Shown: piece by piece, positions 46,665 through 58,883 of the stretch
How the letters are laid out: the number at the start of each line of letters is the position of its first letter
Position numbering within the stretch: the first letter of the stretch is position 1
Assembly (NCBI GenBank): GCA_001632425.1
Contig: KV425618.1
Coordinates: 17,151 to 81,150 of the forward strand
Direction: 5' to 3'
Length of the DNA stretch: 64,000 nucleotides
Source: Neolentinus lepideus HHB14362 ss-1
Taxonomy: Eukaryota; Basidiomycota; Agaricomycetes; Gloeophyllales; Gloeophyllaceae
The notes under the pieces: generated by a model
Database searches by the model: none
Told to the model about the DNA's origin: nothing
What the model saw: only the letters and a program-made list of their open reading frames with translations
Position numbers and translations under genes: made by a program

Positions 46665-49600
46665 ATGCATACAAAGGATGATATGCACACTGCCGCAGAA
46701 TTTATCCTATCCGACGAAGGCGACGACACCTATGAGCACCTTGCAGCGCTAAGAGACTTGACTGACGATGAAGTACTGCGGCCAGGTCATAGAGATTGGG
46801 TAGCCGACCAACCAGAGAATAGCTTAAGGAATGTCACTCCACCCACTATAGGGGATGCTGAGTTCGAGAACCAGGTACTTTGTGAAGCTAATGAGGCTCT
46901 GGGCCGGGACAATGACCAACTGAAGGAGTTGAATCATACACTATTAGAGAAGGCCTACTTGTGTGAAGCATTCAAGGATGACATTACCCGACTATGCGCA
47001 TGTATACAGGAACTCAAATTAGGGGAAGATATCCCAATTCTCATGGCTATCAAAGAGGTGAAGCCAGGTGCATCTAATAATACCCTGACTACTGATGGTG
47101 ACCTGGTGCCAGTACGTAGTCGTCTAGTACTTCGGGATATGCCCGGCAATCGGCCTGATCGTACAGACTCAGAGCGGCGATGCATGTCAGCATATATACG
47201 CATCAACGGGGTATTAGCACATGCATTATTTGACTCTGGGAGCACACTGGACTGCATAAGCCCGGACTTCGTGTGCATAGCAAATATCACATGCTTTGAA
47301 CTGAGGAATCTCACTTTGCTACAATTGGGAACAGTTGGCAGTCGCTCAAAGGTGAACTATGGTACCAAGCTGAAGCTATCAGTGGGTGGTCAAATGGTGG
47401 ACCATTACTTTGATGTAGCAAATATTGATCGCTATGATATCGTGATTGGTACCCTGTTCTTATGGGCTAGCAGGACAATTATGAACTTCAATGACAATAC
47501 ACTGTCAGTATTTGGGAAGATTGTTCCCTCACCTCCAAAGGGGGAGGGACAGGTGCATATGAACCGAACGAGAAGTGTTAAAACTATTCGGACGGATCAG
47601 CCTAATAAGCTGGAATGAATCCCTGGCACAGCAATGGTCACGCCGTGACCAAAATGATGAGTAACCATCAAAGAGATCCCTGATGAGGAGTTCACCAGGC
47701 CTCGCCAATACTTGTCTGGACCATTACTGGAGTTAGCTGAGGAAAATTCAACTCATCCAAAGGCTAATAATTCACTGGACGGAAAACTACCTGGTAACGG
47801 CAAAGATAATGGACACATTGAGGTTAAATCTCAGCCTAAAGACCCTCCTATAGGTATGGCAAACTTATCGAGTGCGCATCAAGCAGTACCCATCAGGCAG
47901 AAGTGATTCAGAAAATCCCATCCCTGAAGGTAGACTCCACGCCTACTCTTCATTCATTCTATGATGGACCAAGGGATTCCTTTGGCAACAAGGATCCCTT
48001 TGGGCTTAACGAACCTATATTGGACACTTTTGAGGAATGCATTAGACATACCCATGAGCATGGTGATTTCTTCGAGGAAGATATTCCCCACCTTCGGGAA
48101 GGATGGCTGGAACACTGTAAGGACTTAATGGGAGATATACCATTGAAACTACCACCTCTGCGGCCCATTAATCACCATATACCTCTCAAGGACGATAATG
48201 CACAGTACAACTACCACCTGCCGTGTTGTCCTGAGTCGATGCGACCACTACTATCGGCAAAGATTGAACGTTATAAGTCAGCTAATTGGTGGAAGGACAT
48301 TACGGTCAGCCAAGCGGCACTGTTATTATGCATTCCCAAGAAAGATGGTTGACTATGGACAGTTGTGGATTGCAGGCAATGCAATGATAACACCCTCCAT
48401 GATGTCACTCCATTCCCAGATCAAGACCAGATTCGCATGGACGTAGCAAAGGCCAGCTACTGCTCGAAGATAGATATGTCGGATGCATATGAGCAGATTC
48501 ATATTGATCCAAAGGATGTATGGAAAACCGCCTTTGCGACTATCTACGGTACTTTCTTGAGTTACGTTATGCAGCAAGGTGATATGAACGCGCCCGCTAC
48601 ATTCCAATGACTCATGACATTTATATTCCGCGAGTTCAATGGAGCATTTGTACACATCTACCTGGATGATATATTTGTGTTCTCAGAATCCATAGAAGAT
48701 CACGAGAAGCATTTGAGAATGGTATTTGATCACCTTAGGCAATATCAGATGTACTTGAGCAAAACCAAATGTGACCTATATTCAAAAAGGCTGGACTGTC
48801 TTGGACATGTGATCAATGACTGTGGGCTCCATCTGGATTTGGATAAGATGGCGAGGATTCAGGAATGGAGAACACCTCGTAACTTCAATGAAGTCCAACA
48901 ATTTTTGGGTTTAGTGCAATACCTTGCACACTTCATGCCGGATGTCACGGCCTACACTGGGCCATTGGCTAGCATGTGTTGGGATAATTGTTCCTTTATG
49001 TGGCAGCCGATGCACAGCAAGTGCTTCAAATCTATCAAAGCAATGGCATGTCAAGCTCCAATCCTCAAACCTGTGGACGTGAAGGTTAATGAACCCATAT
49101 GGGTGATATGTGATGCCTCAATATCAGGTGTTAGGGCCGTATATGGCCAAGGACCAGATTGGCAGATGTGTCAACCCATTGGATTCATGTTGAAGAAGTT
49201 TACATTGGCACAACAGGCGTACTGCACATTCGAGCACGAAACAATTGCGATACTAGAAGCCTTACTGAAATGGGAGGACAAGCTTATAGGATGCCCCATA
49301 AGCATTGTGACAGACCACAAGGCTTTGGAATTCTTCAAATCTCAGAAATGTCTCTCTCACCGACAGACACGGTTGATGGAATATTTGAGTCGATTCGATT
49401 ATACTATCCACTACATCAAAGGCAAATCAAACAAAGTGGCAGATTGCTTCTCATGCTACTATGAGAGTGACAACATTGATGATTTGCAACCGGAGGATGA
49501 GTACGTTGTCGCGGATAGGTATCTCGACCCTAAGGGGGAGGACTTACCCCCTATACAACTTGAAGAACTCAGAAGTGCTACCGTGGGACCAGGACAGACA

Positions 49601-50139
49601 GGCCCCCCTCTTCCTGGAAGATCCCAGAGACTAAGGGATCTGACCACGCAGGAGTCCCAACGTAAAGAGGCGGCGGAAATGGCACAGGCCATACCCAATC
49701 CGGTCGATCCTTTGTCCGATGTTAAGGAATCATCAAAGGGTGCACACGTAGATAAGGAGGATGATGATCCTTCTATCGCTAAGTCAATAGCGACGCGCCA
49801 ATCACCCCATGCTATTATCAAAGGCAATCGTAATATATTGACCGCTATATCAAAGGGGTACGCTGAAGATGAGTTCTTCTCCAAGCTCAATAAGGACACC
49901 ATGCAGAAAGCTTTCGTGTTCAGAAACAAGTTCATATGGCGTAAATTACAGGACTCTACATTCGCTTTATGCATTCCCCAAACGAAATATGAGAAGTGTC
50001 GACTTAATGAGATTGTATTGGATCAGTGCCACTCGACCATTGGCCACTTGGGTGCAGCACACACCTTCAGCTATATTCATCACTGGTACTGGTGGCCAAG
50101 GCTGGGCGACCAAGTTGAACATTATTGCGCGTCATGCGG
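46665..50139 (+). pseudogene. Ty3/gypsy pol: protease, RT, RNase H, integrase start
   Basis: In order: aspartic protease ALFDSGSTLDCISPDF (near 47215); a linker with clustered TGA codons (47616-47670) and one frame change near 47903; reverse transcriptase with SKIDMSDAYEQI and the YLDDIFVFS active site (near 48659); RNase H with ICDASISG and TDHKALEFF; and the integrase zinc finger (HSTIGHLGAAHT, then YCASCG). It is cut at 50139 by element A copy 3, directly after the second Cys pair begins. Stops at 48350 and 48608 are TGA at positions where the family has Arg (KKDG-R, TFQ-R). The rest of the integrase is at 1508-1151 on the other strand. Confidence 0.88.
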
Positions 50140-51545
50140 TGATAGGCCTCAGGTGCCGCTAGCCTCCGAAAACACATTTTCGGTGTTTTTAACGACTTCT
50201 CGGAGCACTCCACCACTTCCATTCACCTCCGACACATCTCCATGCTCTGATGTACTTCATATCTGAGCTCCAAGCCACATGCCTGCTACAACCGATGCAC
50301 TTGGACATTGTGCCGAGTTTCAGTACTTCACCACCGCATCCTCAGAGATCCTTGGAGCCTTTACTGTATGCCGAGAGGACTGAGTGACCCTTACGCACCT
50401 CAAGAGCAGCTCCGACATTATCAGCAGACCTCCTATGTGCTCCAGAACATCACCATGTGGACATTGCAAGGCTAGTCAGCATTCAGGACCTTCAGAACCC
50501 CCCAACGTCAGCGATTTCACCACACTCGGCGCTCTCAGCACCTCTATCCCAAGCTTATCCATGCCGAGTTGACTGTATCCAGTCTCCCTTATGCACTTGC
50601 GATGATCTTATCCTCCGTTCGACCATGCGGCACCTCTGAGCCAATTGGATGCACCGAGTTCAGGTGCTGCGGACCCTCCTTGCCGCTCTGATGCCATCGC
50701 GGACCTTTGTCGACTATCCTTACGATGTTCAAGATGCGAGTCAACTCATACAAGTCATTCATGGGCGCCGACACTTCGGATGGAGCAATTATGGAAGGTT
50801 TTCCTTCGGACCGGTTGTTTATAAGGCGCCGAGCATATTTCAGAACGATAGCGGTACTCGGTTAGGCATATGGCATGCTGTGGCAGTATGTTTTTGGACG
50901 TATATTCTCATATGTTGCATATGGCACAATTTGATAGACAAAGGAGCTTCGGACTTAGTAGATTTCGGACGTTTGGGTTACTTAGTACCTTAGACACCCT
51001 GTATTCTCAGACCCAGATCAGATCATTCCGGACCACCATATGGGTCACCATCGAATTTAGTTCACCTTTCATATCTCAAAGTCTCGCTGCATTCAAAATT
51101 GCGTTCTAGTCAGCCTCGGCGTGAGGTCTTGCGTTTCCGTTGCGTCTTATTGTCTCCATTGCATTCTTACTGCATTTTACTGTGTCTGCATTGTGTTCTA
51201 TTGCGTCCTAGAGTCCTCCAGCATGGAGGAACCCTCAGAGCTATTGTCTTTCACCCTTCCAAGTCCTTCCGACAGACAGCTGGTCTTGCCCAGTACCGAA
51301 TACCCTCCGAGAAGCGCCGAGTCAGCGCCAAGAAGTGTAGTTTCAGAGTTTTAGAGAGTTAGGAGTTGCATAGAGCATCTGGGTCGACTCACAGGAGATA
51401 TACGGTGCCTTCCATTGTGTTGTTTTTCATCCCTCACCTCCCCCGAGCTTTACCTTTCTACCCTTCGACTGCCGACACTATTAGACAGAGTTCACTCCGC
51501 ATTTTCTAGGTGTTTTTGGTGGTTGTTGTGTGTCTTAGCCTGTCA
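50140..51545 (+). mobile_element. Element A copy 3 (inversion breakpoint)
   Basis: It runs from TGATAGGCCTC to GCCTGTCA (1406 bp). GCGG precedes it and ATGC follows it, so its own flanks do not match. GCGG pairs with the flank of A copy 2 at 1505-1508 (minus strand), and ATGC pairs with ACGC at the other end of copy 2 (2876-2879, minus strand). Confidence 0.85.
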
Positions 51546-51687
51546 ATGCGCCACTGTTCCTGTCCCACGCTGCATGCGCTGTTGCCATAGCGCTGCACGC
51601 ACCCGTTTCTGTATCCATGCTGCATGTGCCATTGCTGTAGTGTTGCACACCCATCTGTCTCACAGTCACTGACTGTATATTCTGCAG

Positions 51688-53113
51688 TTGTTCCACTGAA
51701 GGTGGAGGATGCAATTCGCGAAGGGAAATATGTCCCCCACTCTGCCCTTACGATGAATGCCCGAAAGGCAGCCAGCCACGGTGAGACAATATGGCAGATT
51801 GATGCCTCAACTGGCCAGTTCATATCCAAAGGCCTCAGCAGGGAGGGCGAGTTCTCGATCAAGATCACCGAGTGGCTGGAGGCTGCCCAAGTGGCCGTCG
51901 AGTGGATGAGAGCCCACCACAGCAGTGAGTGGGCAGATGCCCTTGCCTGTCACCATCAGAACGTAACCACGATTGCCCGGACACACAGCTGGAAGATTGC
52001 CCTTCGCTACAATGTCCAGCAGTGGGAGGTGGCGGCCATTGATCTGTGGATGGATCTGGGCCCACTCAACATGAACTCCCTTGTGGCCATTGCTACTGCT
52101 CCCATTACGACCGCACAGGCGGCTACACTCCCGGCCACCCCTAATGCCTTGCCCCACAGTGCAAAGACAGCTGGACCCACCATTTACAATGACAGACAAC
52201 AGGCTAAGTGAGGACATTACCAGGTCAAGCGGAGCAGCCAGTGCTTTTGCTGTGGACTTGATGGACACCTGCCCGCTGCCTGTACCAATGAGAGCACCAC
52301 TGCTGGACATCCTGTCACCGCTCTTAACACGCATGGCATGCGACCTGCTGTCATCACGCAGGATGGGTGCAAATTCTGTTTCAATTGGGCACGTAACTCC
52401 ACCTGCCGCTTCGGAACCCAGTGCGCACTACCATGGGTGCAGCCTGTATCTGGCGCGAGTGACCCATGCCGGGTTGTCTCGCCCTTGGACCCAGACAAGG
52501 TCAAGACCTTGCTTCATGATCTCGAAATCCTCAATTGCTGGCAGCACATTGTTGATGGCCTACGGTCCGGGTTCAACATAGGGATGAATGTCCCGCTACC
52601 CCAGACATTCATCTTCAACAACCATCATTCCTCAGAATTAGACACCAAGTTCATAGACACATACATTGCTGGGGAAGTGGCCGCTGGACGGTATTCCAAA
52701 GGATTCAAGCCTGCAGAGCTCGAACAACTGATTGGACCTTTTCAGACCTCGCTGTTAGGGCTGGTCCCAAAACCTGGTACATCAAAGTTACGACTGGTGC
52801 AGGATATGTCGTATCCACGCAACAATGTATGAGCTAGGGTATAATACATGGTCTCAGTGTGATTCTGATATCTTGGTGTGATTAGCCCAGCATCCGATCA
52901 GTGAATGCCAGCATTGACCCCAATGACTTCCCAACAGAGTGGGGAACGTTCGCGGAAACCTCAAACCTCATTCTCAAGCTCCCATCTGGAACACTGGCAG
53001 CTGCTTTCAACATATCTGCCACATATTGCATAATACCCATCCGACCGGTGATATGCTACGTGCATGGACACACAGGGAATCTGTATGCACGAGACGGGTG
53101 CAAAGGTCGGTAG
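51688..53113 (+). pseudogene. DIRS-like retrotransposon gag and reverse transcriptase
   Basis: It starts after a CAG acceptor at 51687. A gag-like helical region reads to an in-frame TGA (52209). It is followed by a CCHC knuckle (CFCCGLDGHLPAAC) and a second Cys cluster (CKFCFNW and later Cys residues). The RT part has FIDTYIAGEVAAGRY, then IGPFQTSLLGLVPKPG and LVQDMSYPRNN. A 59 bp intron (52827-52885, GTATGAG...TTAG) follows. After it come SVNASID and DFPTEWGTF, characteristic of fungal DIRS-type RTs. It stops near 53113, before the catalytic box and any tyrosine recombinase. The 5' gag exon is on the minus strand at 2961-3280. Confidence 0.7.
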
Positions 53114-54058
53114 GTGATAACAGAGAGAAAGTGATAGGTAGATGTGCTCGACCTCGGGGGCAAACACCTAAACCTATGCTATGATAGATAGATGGGGGAT
53201 GTCATCCGACTAGTGTCGGAAGGGTAGAAAGGCCTACGGACACTTCACTGTAATTTGTGGGGTTGAGGACTGAAGTCGCGCGCACTGAGACACGGACACC
53301 ACTTAGTAAGGTAGGGGGAAGGTGGATGAGATAGACTAGATCGTGGACACACGGGTCCTACTAAATGAAATGTGTACTCGGACACTACTGAGGCTTCTTT
53401 CCTGAATCTAGCACGAAACCACTCAGGGCTGCTAGGGACTCTGATGAACGTTTGTGGACACTCGGGTCGCGAGTACTTCTCTGGCAAAGCGGGGACGATG
53501 TCCACTCGCAAATAGACTAGACTAGACTTGGGTTAGCTTTGCTTGTTAGAGAACAACTCACCGTGGACGAGTCAATAGAACAATTAAATGAGCCGCCTTA
53601 GAGCACGAGAGACGCTCAAAGAGTAAGATGTCTTTTTAGAGGTAAGCACTGAGTTGTACAGAACGAGACTAGATGGAGAGAGTCCCGCTATGAGCTACAT
53701 CCATCGAGGGATCAGTGGTCTCCTGTGTGCCTTCGCAATGCTCGCTACAACATGGATAGCAAACATGCCTTGATGGTGTACTGTGTGCTACTGCCCATTG
53801 GCCCCGCTGAGTCCAATGGCCTGATACCACTTCAGTCATCATCATAGGGTATTCATCGACCTCTGCCATCCATGCGCATTGAGCGGATACATTCCATGTG
53901 ACTTTGTCCATGAGTCATCCATAGATAGGCCTGATGCGTGATACCATCCGCCACACCTTGCTGTCCATATGTCCATGGACACCTCATATCTGTCGCAGAC
54001 GAGGGTAGCTTTAGTTCATCAAAATGCTGTTTCCTCCAGGCAGGATCGTCTGGTGCAT
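53114..54058. other. No gene recognised
   Basis: Short frames only. The last bases before 54059 (GATCGTCTGGTGCAT) read in frame into the Plavaka-like transposase at 55468 once element A and one GCAT are discounted. The end of this stretch therefore probably belongs to that transposon. Confidence 0.4.
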
Positions 54059-55463
54059 TGACAGGCTACAACACACAACAACCACCAAAAACACCTAGAA
54101 AACACGGAGAGCACTCCGTCTAATAGTGTCGGCAGTAGAAGGGTAGAAAGGTAAAGCTCGGGGGAGGTGAGGGATGAAAAACAACACAATGGAAGGCACC
54201 GTATATCTCCTGTGAGTCGACCCAGATGCTCTATGCAACTCCTAACTCTCTAAAACTCTGAAACTACACTTCTTGGCGCTGACTCGGCGCTTCTCGGAGG
54301 GTATTCGGTACTGGGCAAGACCAGCTGTCTGTCGGAAGGACTCGGAAGGGTGAAAGACAATAGCTTGGAAGGTTCCTCCATGCCGGAGGACTCTAGGACC
54401 CAATAGAACACAACACAGACACAGTAAAACACAGTAAGAATGCAATGGAGACAATAAGACACAACACAAATGCAAGACCTCACACCGAGGCCGACTAGAA
54501 CACAATTTTGAATGCAGCAAGACTTTGAGATGTGAAAGGTGAAGTAAATTCGAGGGTGACCCGTACAGTGGTCCAGAATGATCTGATGGGGGTCCGAGAA
54601 TACAGGGTGTCTAAGGTACTAAGTAACCCAAACATCTGAAATCTACTAAGTCCGAAGCTCCTTTGTCTATCAAATTGTGCCATATGCAACAAATGAGAAT
54701 ATACATCCGAAAACATACCGCCACAGCATGCCATACATTTAACTGAGTACCGCTATCATTCTGAAATACACTCGGGACCTTAGAAACAACCAGTCTGAAG
54801 GAAAACCTTCCAAAAATGCTCCATCTGAAGTGTCAGCGCCCATGAATGACTTGTATGAGCTGACTCGCATCATGAACATCGTAAGGATAGTCGACAAAGG
54901 TCTGTGATGGCATCGGAGTGGCAAGGAGGGTCCGCAGCACCTGAACTCAGTGTGTCCAATTGGCTCGGAGGTGCCGCATGGTCAAACGGAGGATAGGATC
55001 ATCGCAAGTGCATAAGGGAGACTGGATACAGTCAACTCGGCCTGGATAAGCTTGGGATAGAGGTGCCGAGAGTGCTGAGTATGGTGAAATCACTGACATC
55101 GGGGGGTTCCAAAGGTCCTGAATGCTGAATAGCCTTGCAATGTCCACATGGTGATGTTCTGGAGCACGTAGGAGGTCTGCCGATAACGTCGGAGCTGCTC
55201 TTGAGGTGCATAAGGGTCACTTGGTCATCTCAGCATACAGTAAAGGCCCCGAGGATCTCTGAGGATGCGGTGGTGAAGTACTGAAACTTGGCACAATGTC
55301 TAAGTGCATCGGTTGTAGCAGGTGTGTGGCTCGGAGCTCAGATATGAAGTACGTCAGAGCATGGAGATGTGTCGGAGGTGAATGGAAGTGGTGGAGTGCT
55401 CCGAGAAGTCATTAGAAACACTGAAAATGCGTTTTCTGAGGCTAGGGCACCTGAGGCCTATCA
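54059..55463 (-). mobile_element. Element A copy 4, TSD GCAT
   Basis: It runs from TGACAGGC to GGCCTATCA (1405 bp) with GCAT on both sides (54055-54058 and 55464-55467). It is inserted in the coding region of a Plavaka-like transposase. It is the cleanest A insertion in the window and nearly identical in layout to copies 2 and 3. Confidence 0.9.
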
Positions 55464-58400
55464 GCATATCAGCAGCGATGGCATATACTGCCGTGTTCAT
55501 CCTATTTTTGCTACATTTGTTGGGGATTATCCAGAGCAGCTGTTAGTTACTGGTGCAAAAACAGGGGAATGCCCGAAATGTCCTGTCTCTCATGACAAGC
55601 TTGGTGAATACGATGATCTGCCAGAGTTCCATGACATCAAGGAAGTCTTGGATGCACTCTCCACTATCACCGATGGCCCTCTTGCCTTTGTGAAATCATG
55701 TGCAGCTGCTGGAATCAAGCCTGTCCAGCATCCATTCTGGGATGAGTTACCTTATGTGAACATCTTCCAATCAATCACACTGGACATCTTACATCAACTG
55801 TATCAAGGGGTTATGAAGCATGTCATTGCCTGGGTCACCAAGGCTTGTGATGCAGATGAGATTGATGCACGCTCTTGCTGCTTCCCTCCAAACCACGGCA
55901 TTCGTCTCTTCACAAAAGGCATCAGCAAGCTATCTATGGTCACAGGGAGGGAGCACGCGCAAATGTGCCAATTGCTCTTGGGGCTGATTGTTGAAATTCA
56001 GTTACCCAACGGTCAGTCAACAGCATGGCTGATTGCAGCAGTAAGAGCAATCCTGGACTTCTGCTACTTGGCTCAGTACCCTGTTCACTCCAATGATATG
56101 CTATCCCAGCTCGACGAAGCACTGCAATGGTTTCACGATGACAAGGATATTTTTGTCCATCTTGGCATCTGGAATGATTTCAATATTCCAAAACTCCATG
56201 CCCTGCTTCACTACCTTATATCTATCAAGTATTTCGGGACAACAGACAACTACAACACAGAGTACACAGAACAGCTACACATTGACTTCGCCAATGATGC
56301 TTATCGCGCAACAAACCATAAAGATGACTAAAGATGAATACCCACAAATGACAAAATGGCTAGCACATCGTGAGAAGGTCCTGCAGCATGAAAAGTACAT
56401 CAACTGGTGTCTCTTGCTGGCTGCCGGCACCTCAGTTGGTGCAATATAGAAGTCCAGTGTCACGTCCCCACCTCTGTATGACCCATCATCCAACACTTAA
56501 AGCAGTAAAAGTGTCAATGCTCAAAACCGACTATGGCACATTGTTTTTTGAAGCAGCTTTTGCTTGGTTTGTAGTTCAATACCATGACCCGAAGCTGAGT
56601 CCTGGTCAAGTAGAACATGCAGCCAAAAATGTTTATCTACTGTTCCAACGGCTGCCCGTCTTCCACAAGATCAAGTTCTGGATCGAAGATCCTTTCAACC
56701 GGGATATAGGTGCTGAAACCTTGGATGCTGTTCATGTAAGGCCTGTGTGGCAGGATTCACAAGGACAAGATGTCCCAGTGCGGTTTGACACGGTCCTGGT
56801 TAATTTAGGCATAGGTTAGGATGCGGGGATCCGAGGTGTGTTTTCCAAGTTTATATCTCTACTGATACTGACATAACCATAGGTTATCGAGTGGCACAAG
56901 TACGAGCAGTATTTTCCCTCCCTCCTGTGGCAGTTACCTCCCTATTCCGTAAGATTCCACTGAAGCACTTGGCATACATTGAGTGGTTTTCACCGTTCCC
57001 TTCCAACTCGGTGATATGCACCGGATGTTTCTGTGCTGGGATTTCGCATTCTTGCTCACATCAGCTAGTCTCAGGGTTCACCTCTATTCTGTTACCTAGA
57101 CCATCACATTTGATTACTGTCCGTGTCCATCCACTTATTGTCCATGTCCACCTCTTACTGTCCGTGTCCACCACTTATGCATTGTGTCTGCCGTCTGCCA
57201 TCCGCTGCTTATGCATCGTGTCTGCCATCTGCAGCACTACATCAGTCACTTGTCTATGCATCCTAGGGGCCCTATATGACTCTACTGGCTATCTATCATC
57301 ACGCTCTAGCCTCCCAGGTCCTGTCCCCTGACCCAGGATAGCAGTCTAGTCCCCTATTCCCTCATAGTCTCCCAGCAGCCACACTACCTCCCATCCATCC
57401 GCTTCAGGGCAAGTCAGGGATCATCCTAGAGCCTCTATGTCATCTCTGGGAAGCTATCCTTAGTCTCTGGGTGCTTCCCACTGTTCGCTTTGGGGTTCCC
57501 AGAAGAGATCATTGATCCATGACCTCTTTGGGAAGCTATCCCTGTATGGTACTTGGATGTCCTGGTATGATGTTCCACTGCTTCCTCCTTTGATACATGC
57601 CTTCATCCTCACTTCTATGGCATCATACTTTGTCCTACATCACTCCGCACTGCTTTCTTTATATTTTATGGTCTAGATTTATGATTCACCTCATATCCAC
57701 ATGCTACTCTCCTTCTATTTATCCTCAGTTCGTCTCCCATCTGTCCAATTGACCCCCTATTCAGTCCCCTACCATTTTCCATGCCTCTGGACACGATCCA
57801 GACCTCAGCATCTTCATCCAATGCACCGTTCTTTAGGTACATAGGTCCCTTTCCCTCCACAAGGAAGGAGAGAGCTACTTTCCCTCCACTTCGTCTCCTG
57901 CCCTCCTCAGTGTAGTAAACATGACCTATACAGTTGCCCTCCATTGTCCTCAGCCCTAAGAAACAGTTCCTAGCTTCACTCTTAGCCTCAGCCTCAGTCC
58001 AGTCCAGCTTCAGCCACAGTTCGACCTTTTCGCAGTTTTCGACTTATCTAGAGTCCTACAGCACTCATACTCATGTTGTCTCATCGTCCGAGGTTACTCA
58101 GTGACTCCACAGACCCGTCCCTGTAATTCCAGCATTATTCTGACCGCTCCATCACCATCCAGCATCCCCTCTAGGCAGTCCTCCTGGCAGTACTTCGACT
58201 TTACAGCACTCTACCTCATCTGGATCAGCCTTTGCTGGCCTCTACTTGTCGTCTAGGGTTCCGTCATAGCCTTACGAGTCCTGTCCATCACCTTGGACCA
58301 CTTCCTGGACATTCCCTTTCGCTTTAGAGTTAGAGGTATCCTCCTTAGTGGTTGGTTAGGTTTACCCCCAAGGGACTCTCTAGGTGTGTGGTATCCATCT

Positions 58401-58870
58401 GGTACTACTTATTCTTCACCTCCCCTTCATTCTCTGTTGCTGGTACACCCTACCTTTGGGTTCTCCACTTATCCACCTTCCACTTCTGCCTCACTTTGCC
58501 TCTCCTTTGTCCCCTTTCTCTCTGGGTTGGTGTTGGTTGTTCCCCTTGGGCACCAGTGACTGCAGACCTTCGAGCCTGTATTCTGTGATCACCCAGCTAC
58601 AGGACTCATCACTGGATCAATCTAGTGGGATGTATAAGATAATGCAGTCTGTACGTGATGGTGAGAGGCTCGCGAGCATCATCCCAGTGACACAGATCTA
58701 CCATATCATACATCATACATCTCTTTCCTAAATTTGGCCCACATGTGCCCCGTGGGTGGAGTAACAGCACCGTCTTGGATGATGCACTGGCATTCTTTGT
58801 AAATCCATTCCTGGACCATGCTACTTATAGCATGATGCTATGAGTCTTGTATCTCAATGTTGTATGTACT
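55464..58870 (+). pseudogene. Plavaka/CACTA-like transposase, C-terminal part, interrupted
   Basis: The frame after element A reads HPIFATFVGDYPEQLLVTG, CPKCPVSHDKLGEYDD, then FNIPKLHALLHYL, GTTDNYNTEYTEQLHIDF and YRATNHKDEYPQM (across a frame change near 56330). These are hallmarks of Agaricomycete Plavaka-type transposases. An intron (about 56818-56883) leads to YRVAQVRAVFSLP and HLAYIEWFSPFP. Coding then stops near 57005. About 1.6 kb of unrelated sequence follows before the next conserved block resumes at 58607 (SGMYKIMQSVRDGERLAS, FPKFGPHVPRGW, FFVNPF). Several frame changes make it non-functional. Confidence 0.75.
57005..58606. mobile_element. 1.6 kb insertion in the transposase
   Basis: This sequence separates two parts of one conserved C-terminal region. 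It is pyrimidine-rich (many TCC, CCT and GTCCATGTCC-like words) with no credible ORF. I could not fix its ends or a target duplication. It may be a non-autonomous transposon or captured sequence. Confidence 0.45.
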
Positions 58871-58883
58871 TCTGGGTCAAACC

